NCBI GenBank assembly: GCA_964431545.1
Contig: CAYSLC010000295.1
Span: forward strand, 1 to 5,731
Source: CAYSLC01 sp964431545
GTDB taxonomy: Bacteria > Desulfobacterota > Desulfobacteria > Desulfobacterales > JAABSP01
DNA length: 5,731 nucleotides
Direction: 5' to 3'
Part shown: one piece after another, positions 1 through 5,242 of the stretch
Position numbering within the stretch: the first letter of the stretch is position 1
Layout of the letters: each line of letters begins with the position of its first letter
Translations under genes and position numbers: made by a program
The notes under the pieces: model-generated
The model's database searches: none
What the model saw: only the letters and a program-made list of their open reading frames with translations
Told to the model about the DNA's origin: nothing

Positions 1-74
1 TTTTCATCGGAGCCATTCAGGCATTTGTCTTCACCATGCTAACCCTCGTTTATATTTCAGTACAGGTAAAATAG
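1..74 (+). CDS. atpB: ATP synthase Fo subunit a, C-terminal end (partial)
   Basis: Only the last 23 codons and the stop (TAG at 72-74) are in the window; the rest lies to the left. The frame beginning at base 3 reads FIGAIQAFVFTMLTLVYIS followed by VQVK. This is the highly conserved last transmembrane helix of Fo subunit a, in which the G-x-I-Q-A-F-V-F core lines the ion path next to the stator arginine helix. Subunit a forms the two half-channels that load and unload ions on the c ring in the cytoplasmic membrane. The next gene starts 3 bases after the stop, so the two are certainly cotranscribed and probably translationally coupled. The a-then-c order is the normal Fo order. The residues that would help decide Na+ versus H+ coupling in subunit a are mostly outside the window. 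Confidence 0.9.
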   Translation, partial: FIGAIQAFVFTMLTLVYISVQVK

Positions 75-77
75 GTT

Positions 78-323
78 ATGATAACCGATCTAGAAACGCT
101 GGTAAGTGTGGCCGCCTTTATTGGCGGCGGCGTCGCCATGGGGTTTGGGGCCATCGGTGCGGCGGTTGGCGAGGGCTACACCGCTGCGACAGCCAATGAG
201 GCGATTTCCCGCAACCCCGATATGGCGGGAGATGTCCTTAAATCAATGCTCGTGGGCCAGGCGATTGCGGAGTCGGCATCCATCTTCGCCCTGGTGGTGG
301 CCATGATTTTGCTGTTTTCCCAA
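78..323 (+). repeat. c hairpin unit 1, active (E32, E65)
   Basis: First of four coding tandem units. It keeps both carboxylates: E32 in the helix-1 motif GEG and E65 in helix 2 (codon GAG at 270-272). Positions 67 and 70 are Ala and Phe, so two of the usual side-chain Na+ ligands are missing although the glutamates are present. The cytoplasmic loop SRNPD is canonical. Confidence 0.9.
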
Positions 324-1052
324 ATCACGGCGGTTTCGATCATCACCGTCTGGGCCCTCCTGGCCGCCGGCCTTTCCATGGGGTTGGGTGCCGTGGGCTC
401 CGGCGTCGGCTCCGGGCTGCCCGCCGGCGCTTCTTGTGAAGGCATGGTGCGCCAGCCGGCCATGAGCGGCCGCCTGATGACCAACATGCTCATCGGCTCC
501 GCCGTGTGCCAGACCCCGTCCATTTTTGCCCTGGTGGTGGCCTTCATTCTTATCTTTTCGGATTTCAGTGCCATGGCCCCATGGCCGACATGGGCCGCCA
601 TGCTCGGCGCGGGCTTATCCTCTGGCTTGAGCGCCATCGGATCGGGCATCGGAGGCGGCATCGTCGCCCGCCAGAGCAGCCTGGGTATCGCCAGACAGCC
701 CAATTCCGTGACGCCGGTGACCAATGTCATGCTGCTGGGTCAGGCCATCACCCAGACACCGGCGATTTTGGGCCTGCTGGTCAGCTTTATCCTCATTTTC
801 AAAGGATATACCGTCAATGAATCCCTGGCGCCCGCCATGGCGTTGCTCGCTTCCGGACTGTGCATGGGATTCGGCGCCATCGGTCCGGGAATCGGCGAAG
901 GGATCGCGTCCAGCGGCGGCGTCACCTGGATCGCCAGAAACCAGAGCCATATGGGCACATTGACGCGATCTATGTTAGTGGGAATGGCCGTGGCTGAATC
1001 CACGGCGATCTATTCCATGGTCATCGCACTGGTGTTGATATTTGTGGTTTAA
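78..1052 (+). CDS. atpE: Four-hairpin (quadruplicated) ATP synthase c subunit
   Basis: A 324-residue membrane protein built of four c-subunit hairpins in tandem (residues about 1-82, 83-162, 163-243, 244-324), giving eight predicted transmembrane helices; a normal F-type c is 80-90 residues. Each unit has a glycine-rich helix 1 (GxGxGxG type), a polar loop (RNP at 45, RQP at 125, RQP at 206, RNQ at 287) and helix 2 with the ion site. The helix-2 site is E65 in hairpin 1, Q145 in 2, Q226 in 3 and E307 in 4, so two of four are inactivated; both changed hairpins read QTP. Helix 1 carries E32 and E274 in hairpins 1 and 4, but S112 and G193 in 2 and 3. Hairpin 4 has the full sodium-type set (V305, E307, S308, T309, Y312); hairpin 1 has A67 and F70 instead of Thr and Tyr. 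The start follows subunit a by 3 bases with no good Shine-Dalgarno, so translation probably depends on coupling. Known relatives in design are the two-hairpin c1 of Acetobacterium woodii and the multi-hairpin c proteins of some methanogens. The frame is intact, so this is not a pseudogene. Confidence 0.93.
   Translation: MITDLETLVSVAAFIGGGVAMGFGAIGAAVGEGYTAATANEAISRNPDMAGDVLKSMLVGQAIAESASIFALVVAMILLFSQITAVSIITVWALLAAGLSMGLGAVGSGVGSGLPAGASCEGMVRQPAMSGRLMTNMLIGSAVCQTPSIFALVVAFILIFSDFSAMAPWPTWAAMLGAGLSSGLSAIGSGIGGGIVARQSSLGIARQPNSVTPVTNVMLLGQAITQTPAILGLLVSFILIFKGYTVNESLAPAMALLASGLCMGFGAIGPGIGEGIASSGGVTWIARNQSHMGTLTRSMLVGMAVAESTAIYSMVIALVLIFVV
324..563 (+). repeat. c hairpin unit 2, ion site lost (Q145)
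   Basis: Second unit, exactly 80 codons out of phase with unit 1. The ion-site codon is CAG (510-512) in place of GAG, one base from glutamate, and the helix-1 acid is Ser112. The tail SIFALVVA is identical to unit 1, including a 15-base identical stretch at 288-302 and 528-542, which supports descent from a 240-bp tandem duplication. Confidence 0.9.
564..806 (+). repeat. c hairpin unit 3, ion site lost (Q226)
   Basis: Third unit, 81 codons long. The ion-site codon is CAG (753-755) and the helix-1 acid position is Gly193. Helix 2 shares QTP and FILIF with unit 2, so units 2 and 3 are the most alike around the ion site. The loop ARQP keeps the conserved arginine. Confidence 0.9.
807..1049 (+). 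repeat. c hairpin unit 4, active with full Na+ ligand set (E274, E307)
   Basis: Fourth unit. It contains the GIGEG helix-1 motif and AESTAIY in helix 2, with the glutamate codon GAA at 996-998. It resembles the separate single-hairpin c encoded next more than units 2 and 3 do (shared GPG(I/V)GEG, EST, IYS(M/L)VIAL and C-terminal VV). The loop reads RNQ, so the usual proline after R-N is missing. Confidence 0.9.
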
Positions 1053-1078
1053 TTGTCCGATACAACAACTTTTTATTC

Positions 1079-1085
1079 AGGAGGT
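1079..1085 (+). promoter_or_regulatory. Strong Shine-Dalgarno of the single c subunit
   Basis: AGGAGGT lies 5 bases before the ATG at 1091 and is a full anti-SD match. It is much stronger than the sites before the four-hairpin gene (only AGG or ACAGG at poor distances) or before b' (GGAA). This fits the general need to make many more c subunits than any other Fo subunit. Confidence 0.85.
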
Positions 1086-1090
1086 CTATT

Positions 1091-1339
1091 ATGGCAATCG
1101 AAGGTGCAGATCTTATCCAGGCAGCGGCTTTTTTAGGGGCGGGTCTCGCCATGGGGCTCGGCGCGATCGGGCCAGGCGTTGGCGAAGGCATGGCGGCTGC
1201 GAAAGCATGCGAAGCGATTGGTAAAAACCCCCAGGAAGCCGGCCTTCTGACACGGACCATGCTCGTGGGGCAGGCGGTTTCCGAATCCACCGGTATCTAT
1301 TCGTTGGTAATCGCATTGCTTTTGCTCTTCGTCGTTTGA
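1091..1339 (+). CDS. atpE: ATP synthase Fo subunit c, single hairpin, sodium type
   Basis: An 82-residue c subunit of normal length with two transmembrane helices and a K-N-P polar loop (45-47) that would contact the central stalk. It forms the rotor ring in the membrane. Helix 2 reads AVSESTGIYSL, giving V63, E65, S66, T67 and Y70. These are the residues known from the Na+-binding c rings of Ilyobacter and relatives. Helix 1 has E32 in GVGEG where classic Na+ rings have Gln. A two-carboxylate E32/E65 site is known from Fusobacterium nucleatum and from N-type ATPases. The gene lies 38 bases after the four-hairpin gene and is preceded by a perfect Shine-Dalgarno, so it is probably translated much more often. 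No signal peptide is present. Sodium coupling is inferred from the motif; it is not proven, as some two-carboxylate rings have been described as proton-coupled. Confidence 0.95.
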   Translation: MAIEGADLIQAAAFLGAGLAMGLGAIGPGVGEGMAAAKACEAIGKNPQEAGLLTRTMLVGQAVSESTGIYSLVIALLLLFVV

Positions 1340-1368
1340 TTTTTTCTCTATACAACGGAATATAACCC

Positions 1369-1824
1369 ATGGAAATCGTTAGCAGAATCGCCATGATCAG
1401 TATCAACGAGACGATGGTCGTCCAGTTGATTTCTTTTCTGATCTTCCTGTTTCTGATTAATCGGTTGATGTTCCGGCCCCTGGAGGGGGTGATGGCGGAA
1501 AGAGCGGAGTACATCACTTCCCTTCAGACGGAAATCAAGGAAGCGGAAAGCGAGCTGAACAAGATCTCCCGACTGCTTGAGCGACAGGAAGCGGCGACCC
1601 GTGAGCAGGCCCATTCCCTCCGGAAGGATATGGAGGAGGCCGGCAACAACCGAGCGGGAGAAATCTTCACCGCCGTCCGGAAGGAAGTCGCTGAACTCAA
1701 AAATCAGGCTGAAGGGGAAGTGGAAGTGCAACTCTCCGAGGCGCGGAAGTACCTCCAGAAGGAATCCGAGGCGTTGTCGGTCCGCATCATCGAAAAAATC
1801 TTGGATCGGAAGGTGGGCAAATGA
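1369..1824 (+). CDS. atpF: ATP synthase Fo subunit b' (first b-type stator subunit)
   Basis: A 151-residue peripheral-stalk subunit. One N-terminal membrane helix (about residues 17-34, VQLISFLIFLFLINRL) leads into FRPLEGVMAERAEYI and then a long charged helix to the C-terminus. This is the pattern of the b'-like subunit found beside a second b gene in Desulfobacterota, cyanobacteria and alphaproteobacteria. It would pair with the next gene product to hold F1 static against the rotor. The upstream Shine-Dalgarno is weak (GGAA at 1357-1360, 8 bases before the ATG). A second ATG at 1393 would give a 143-residue protein starting MISINET, which looks more like the usual family start but has no better ribosome site, so the start is uncertain. 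The stop overlaps the next start (ATGA at 1821-1824). Confidence 0.85.
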   Translation: MEIVSRIAMISINETMVVQLISFLIFLFLINRLMFRPLEGVMAERAEYITSLQTEIKEAESELNKISRLLERQEAATREQAHSLRKDMEEAGNNRAGEIFTAVRKEVAELKNQAEGEVEVQLSEARKYLQKESEALSVRIIEKILDRKVGK

Positions 1825-2402
1825 ACAGAAGGCATCGGATCAATCTGAGAACCGCCGCCGTTTGTGCGCTGCTGCTCGTTCTGGGGGGCACTGACGCCTT
1901 GGCTGCCGATACCTCCGGGGGGTGGCGCCCGACATACGATTTGATCATGGTGTGGGTCAATTTCGCCATTCTGGCCTTTGTGTTGGTCAAATACGGCAAG
2001 GATCCCATCATGGATTTCCTGCGGGGTCGCAAGGCGGAACTGGCCCGGGAGATCGGCGATATAGAAGAGAAAAAGAAGTCGGTGATGGCCAAGATCACGG
2101 ACACTTACCGCATTCTTGATGAAAGCGACGCCCGTTTCGCCAAACTCAAGGAAAAGATCGTCCAGCAAGGCGAACGGAAAAAACAGGAGATCATCGAAGA
2201 CGCCCAGGAACAGAGCCGTCTGATCCTGGAAATGACCAAACAGAAGATCGAAAGCCGGATCACCCAGGCCAAGGCCACGTTTCGCGCCGAACTCATCGAC
2301 GCGGCCGTCGAAAGGGCCATGGAACGCCTGCCCAAAGAGGTGACCGAAGAGGATGATCGGAAGCTGATCGAGCAATATCTGGCTTCCACCGCCATGGAAT
2401 AA
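1821..2402 (+). CDS. atpF: ATP synthase Fo subunit b with N-terminal signal-like leader
   Basis: A 193-residue stator subunit. Residues 1-28 look like a signal peptide: basic RRHRINLR, hydrophobic TAAVCALLLVLGG, then a TDALA|AD type cleavage site. A second hydrophobic helix (about 41-57, LIMVWVNFAILAFVLVKYG) is followed by the b-family DPIMDFLRGRKAEL turn and a long charged dimerisation helix rich in E, K and R. A leader before the b membrane helix is a known feature of b subunits in Desulfobacterota. The ATG overlaps the b' stop by 4 bases, and AAGGTG at 1810-1815 provides a ribosome site inside the upstream gene, so b' and b are probably made in matched amounts. No fused delta domain is seen. 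The gene is the last in the operon, with the terminator starting about 30 bases after the stop. Confidence 0.9.
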   Translation: MNRRHRINLRTAAVCALLLVLGGTDALAADTSGGWRPTYDLIMVWVNFAILAFVLVKYGKDPIMDFLRGRKAELAREIGDIEEKKKSVMAKITDTYRILDESDARFAKLKEKIVQQGERKKQEIIEDAQEQSRLILEMTKQKIESRITQAKATFRAELIDAAVERAMERLPKEVTEEDDRKLIEQYLASTAME

Positions 2403-2433
2403 CCCCCGTTCCCCCCCATCGCCATCCGTCCGA

Positions 2434-2480
2434 CAGAAAGGCCGGCTCCACAACACGGAGCCGGCCTTTCTGTTTCTTCT
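2434..2480 (+). terminator. Rho-independent terminator of the Fo operon
   Basis: A perfect 16-bp inverted repeat (2434-2449 pairing with 2457-2472, GC-rich core GGCCGGCTCC) around a 7-base loop, followed by TTTCTTCT. It sits 32 bases after the b stop codon and closes the ATP synthase operon on this side, meaning F1 genes are not cotranscribed downstream. Confidence 0.92.
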
Positions 2481-2572
2481 CAAAAAACGGGTTGATCGAA
2501 ACCCCCATCCTATTTTAAACTGATTTTCAGTACATGAATACCATTCGCTCTTTCTGATGATCCCTCACAGGA

Positions 2573-2578
2573 AAGGAG
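2573..2578 (+). promoter_or_regulatory. Ribosome binding site deciding the kinase start
   Basis: AAGGAG ends 5 bases before the ATG at 2584. The in-frame ATG at 2557 lies upstream of this site and has no ribosome site of its own, so 2584 is the likely start. The family also begins right before the I-T-I-S-R motif. Confidence 0.85.
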
Positions 2579-2583
2579 TTTCC

Positions 2584-3249
2584 ATGGCCATCATCACCAT
2601 TTCACGTCAGTTCGGCGCCGGCGGGAGAACCCTGGGGAACCTGCTCAGTGAAAAACTGGGCTATTCTCTTTTTGACGAAGACATCATCGAGAAGGTGGCC
2701 CAAGAAGCGCGGGTCTCCCCCAATTGGGTGAAGTCCATCGAAAACGAGGCGGGGGGGACGCTTCTGCGGTACATCTCCGGAATGGGGCCGTTTCGGAAAA
2801 GCTATGTCGATCGGCTCTCGGATCACCGGAAGGGATACATCGACGGCCACATCTACGTCGACTTGCTCCACAAGATCATCGGGCAGATGGCCGATGACAA
2901 CAACATGGTGATCATCGGCCGCGGGGGCCAATACATCCTCAAAGACCATCCCGATGCCATTCATCTATTGATGATTGCGGATCTGGAGGATCGGGTCGCG
3001 TTTATGGAACGACATTATAATCTTTCCCGGAAGCAGGCCACCCTTGTCGTCGAAAAGCAGAGCAGTCGCCGGAAAAACCTCTACCGCTATTTCGGACGAG
3101 AGGACTACGATGATCCGGCCCTCTACCACATTGTCCTCAACATGAGCAAATTCGACATGGAAACGGCCTCAGACGTCGTGAGGGACGTAGTGGCGAGCAC
3201 TGCCAAAAAGCCCTCTGAAGATGAAGCCCGGAAGGTGGAAACGGATTAG
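2584..3249 (+). CDS. Cytidylate-kinase-like family protein
   Basis: A 221-residue soluble protein of the cytidylate kinase-like P-loop family. The N-terminus reads ITISRQFGAGGRTLG (residues 4-18). This is the family's variant nucleotide-binding loop, in which the usual GKS/T of a Walker A is replaced by a G-G-R type turn. FDEDIIEKVA (30-39) follows as in cytidylate kinases, then a second conserved strand MVIIGRGGQYIL (108-119), a basic lid region with SSRRKNLYRYF (160-170), and a C-terminal helix. Proteins of this family are widespread in Desulfobacterota, often near signalling or transport genes, and most have no tested substrate. Phosphorylation of CMP is therefore possible but not shown. 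The gene has its own leader after the ATP synthase terminator and converges on nhaA, so it looks monocistronic. Its possible promoter within 2481-2560 was not identifiable with confidence. Confidence 0.85.
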   Translation: MAIITISRQFGAGGRTLGNLLSEKLGYSLFDEDIIEKVAQEARVSPNWVKSIENEAGGTLLRYISGMGPFRKSYVDRLSDHRKGYIDGHIYVDLLHKIIGQMADDNNMVIIGRGGQYILKDHPDAIHLLMIADLEDRVAFMERHYNLSRKQATLVVEKQSSRRKNLYRYFGREDYDDPALYHIVLNMSKFDMETASDVVRDVVASTAKKPSEDEARKVETD

Positions 3250-3285
3250 ATCGGAATCGGGATCGGGATCTCATTCAATCCGTTT
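3239..3285. terminator. Possible bidirectional stem-loop between convergent genes
   Basis: AAACGGATT (3239-3247) is matched by AATCCGTTT (3277-3285), and the inner AGATC (3248-3252) pairs with GATCT (3267-3271), leaving a 5-base bulge and a 14-base loop. The stem spans both stop codons (3247-3249 on plus, 3275-3277 on minus). No long T run follows on either strand, so termination efficiency is doubtful. Confidence 0.4.
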
Positions 3286-4720
3286 GAACCATCAGTTCAG
3301 TCCCTTTTCTGTCCAGCCGTTTCTGATAGACGCCCAGAAAGATGATGCCGGCGACCCCTGACAGCACGGAGCCGCTCAAAACGCCCAGTTTGCTGAAGTT
3401 GAGCATATCCGGCGTAAAAAAAGACAGGCCGGCGATAAAAAGGGACATGGTGAACCCGATACCCCCCAGCATGGCCGCACCGAAGATGTGCCCCCATCGA
3501 ACCTCGTCGGGAATCGATGCCACCCCGGTTTTTACGGCAATGTAGGACGCCAGGGTAATCCCCACGGGCTTGCCCAGGAACAATCCCAGGATGATGCCCA
3601 TTGTCACCGGATGGGCGACCGATCCGAGGGACATGCCGTGGAGGGTCAGACCGGCGTTGCCGAAGGCGAAGATCGGCAGGATGAGAAAGACGACCCACGG
3701 GTGCAGCGCATGTTCCAGCCGTTGCAGGGGCGTTTCTACATTGTGGCACGCATGGGCCAGGGCGTTGACGGAATTGAGGTGGGACGGTTCCAGCAAAATG
3801 GCGTACCAATATTCTCTGAGCCCATCCTTGACCTCGAAATTCTTCATGATCCGCTGCACCTTTCGCACAAACCGGTCGAGGTTGTATTTTCCCCTTGCCG
3901 GAATCAACAGCGCCACCACCACCCCCGCCACAGTGGCATGCACTCCCGATCCGAGCACCGACACCCATGTGGCGAACCCCATGATCAAATAGAACGGGAG
4001 CCATCGGATCCATAGCACATTCCCCAGGGCCAGGACCACAACACAGATGATGGCGGAAATCAGATAACTCAACACGATATTTTTGGTATAGAAAATCGCG
4101 ATGATCGCCACTGCGCCGAGGTCGTCCGCGATGGCGAAAGCGGCCAGGAAAATCCGGAGGCCCATCGGCAGTCGCTTCCCGAACAGGGCGATGGCGCCGA
4201 GAGAGAAGGCGATATCGGTGGCCACCGGGATGCCCCATCCCGCGGCGTTGGGCGTGCCATAGTTGAACGCCATGTAAATGATGCCGGGGACGATCATTCC
4301 GCCGACGGCGGCGATCACCGGCAGCAGGGCCATTTTCGGCGTGGCCAGCTCGCCGATGAGGATCTCCCGTTTGATCTCCAGACCGACAGTGAAGAAGAAG
4401 AGCGCCATCAGCCCGTCGTTTACCCAGTGGAGCAGGGACATGCTGAAGTCGTAGTGCCCCAGGGTGAGGGCGAAGTCCGTGTGGATCAGGTGATGGTAGT
4501 TTTCCGAAAGAAAAGAATTGGCCCAGAACACGGCGCTGAGAGAAGCCAGCAGGAGCAGGACACTCCCGGAAACCTCACTGCTGAAAAACCACTGCCAGGG
4601 CTGAAACGGCCTTTCCATTTCATCCCCGTTTCGCTCGCTGGTTAGCCCGTTTTCCGTATCCGTCATGTTTCCCCCGTTTCGACCGGTCAATTGATTGTCA
4701 TTTTCTCTATCCTGCGGCAC
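3275..4720 (-). CDS. nhaA: Na+/H+ antiporter NhaA, long form
   Basis: A 481-residue integral membrane antiporter that exchanges intracellular Na+ for external protons. Diagnostic motifs are FFFTVGLEIKRE (108-119), ATDIAFSLG (167-175, D169 equal to the E. coli D133 site), AIADDLGAVAI (196-206, D199/D200 equal to the ion-binding D163/D164), HPWVVFLILPIFAFGNAG (340-357) and LGKPVGI (K384 equal to K300). All key residues are intact. It is about 90 residues longer than E. coli NhaA: a charged N-terminal tail of about 35 residues, and a hydrophilic stretch of roughly 55 extra residues between IPARGKY (273-279) and LEHALHPW (335-342). The start is GTG at 4720, supported by GAGGAG 6 bases upstream. 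Internal ATGs at 4666 and 4618 are alternatives with poorer sites. It starts 3 bases after the stop of the upstream gene, so the two are translationally coupled. Confidence 0.95.
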   Translation of the reverse strand: MPQDRENDNQLTGRNGGNMTDTENGLTSERNGDEMERPFQPWQWFFSSEVSGSVLLLLASLSAVFWANSFLSENYHHLIHTDFALTLGHYDFSMSLLHWVNDGLMALFFFTVGLEIKREILIGELATPKMALLPVIAAVGGMIVPGIIYMAFNYGTPNAAGWGIPVATDIAFSLGAIALFGKRLPMGLRIFLAAFAIADDLGAVAIIAIFYTKNIVLSYLISAIICVVVLALGNVLWIRWLPFYLIMGFATWVSVLGSGVHATVAGVVVALLIPARGKYNLDRFVRKVQRIMKNFEVKDGLREYWYAILLEPSHLNSVNALAHACHNVETPLQRLEHALHPWVVFLILPIFAFGNAGLTLHGMSLGSVAHPVTMGIILGLFLGKPVGITLASYIAVKTGVASIPDEVRWGHIFGAAMLGGIGFTMSLFIAGLSFFTPDMLNFSKLGVLSGSVLSGVAGIIFLGVYQKRLDRKGTELMVQTD

Positions 4721-4723
4721 CCG

Positions 4724-5206
4724 TCACTCCTCGAACAGGGATTGGAGATCCGGATGGTTCCGGATCACCCGCATGAACTGCTCTGTCCGGTGATCCAGCC
4801 GGCTTTTCATGACCCGCAGCAATCGCTGTGAAAAAATATATCCCATTGAATGATCCGTATCGATCAGGTGCTTCAGTTTGTGCCCCCGAACGGAAAAGAC
4901 TTCGCTGGGCTCGGCGCAGACGGCGTCGCTGCTGTAAAACCGCACATCCAGCATGGAGGACCATCCGAAGGAATAGCCCGGCTTGACGCTGCCCATGGCC
5001 ACGGTCATTGTTTTGGATATCCGCTGTTCGAACAATATCTTTCCCCGCCGGAGCATGTAAAATCGGTCGGCCACATCGCCCTGCCGGAATACGTATTCCC
5101 GCTCGCTGAAATTGAGAACATCCACCGTGAGGGAGAGCCGGTCCAGCATCTCCTCCTTGAAATAGCCCAGCATGACGATCCGTTTGAGTTCATCCCGGCT
5201 GATCAT
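4724..5206 (-). CDS. Stand-alone cyclic-nucleotide-binding-fold protein
   Basis: A 160-residue protein with the beta-roll of CRP/FNR-type effector domains: YVFRQGDVADRFYMLRRGKI (38-57) is the classic start of the fold, followed by VKPGYSFGWSSML (74-86) at the phosphate-binding cassette and AVCAEPSEVFSV (95-106). The C-terminal part (107-160) is a helical tail, HKLKHLI...RVMKSRLDHRTEQF, with no helix-turn-helix. It is therefore probably not a DNA-binding regulator. In the cassette the usual glutamate after F-G is Trp82 and the usual phosphate-binding arginine is replaced by Ser, so ordinary cAMP binding is doubtful. TAAGGAG (5212-5218) lies 5 bases before the ATG. It sits between two antiporter-type genes with short gaps (36 bases upstream, 3 bases to nhaA), which suggests a role in sensing or controlling ion transport; that role is inference. 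Confidence 0.8.
   Translation of the reverse strand: MISRDELKRIVMLGYFKEEMLDRLSLTVDVLNFSEREYVFRQGDVADRFYMLRRGKILFEQRISKTMTVAMGSVKPGYSFGWSSMLDVRFYSSDAVCAEPSEVFSVRGHKLKHLIDTDHSMGYIFSQRLLRVMKSRLDHRTEQFMRVIRNHPDLQSLFEE
4727..4732 (-). promoter_or_regulatory. Ribosome binding site supporting the GTG start of nhaA
   Basis: On the minus strand GAGGAG lies 6 bases before GTG (4720-4718). These six bases are also the two final glutamate codons of the preceding gene, so terminating ribosomes sit on the nhaA start region. Confidence 0.8.
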
Positions 5207-5242
5207 CTTGGCTCCTTATGGCAGCAATTAGAAAGAAACGGT

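Noticed and set aside
176..730. 184-residue open frame antisense to the four-hairpin gene
   Set aside because: It mirrors the codon pattern of the c repeats and shows the same periodicity as the sense gene; no ribosome site or recognisable family.
510..755. Glutamines at ion sites as sequencing errors
   Set aside because: Two independent CAG codons, each within a matching QTP context and with loss of the partner acid in helix 1, make errors unlikely.
1056..1068. Small hairpin TTGT-ACAA between the two c genes as an attenuator
   Set aside because: A 4-bp stem is too weak to support a terminator or attenuator call.
1704..2483. 259-residue minus-strand open frame opposite b' and b
   Set aside because: It is rich in Phe, Leu, Gly and Asp as expected from the reverse of charged coiled-coil codons, runs through the terminator, and the sense genes are clear.
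2492..2516. TTGATC and TATTTT as a sigma-70 promoter for the kinase gene
   Set aside because: The spacing is only 13 bases and neither box is close to consensus; no better pair was found in 2481-2560.
3488..4015. 175-residue plus-strand frame opposite nhaA
   Set aside because: NhaA on the minus strand is unambiguous with all catalytic motifs; the opposite frame has no family features.
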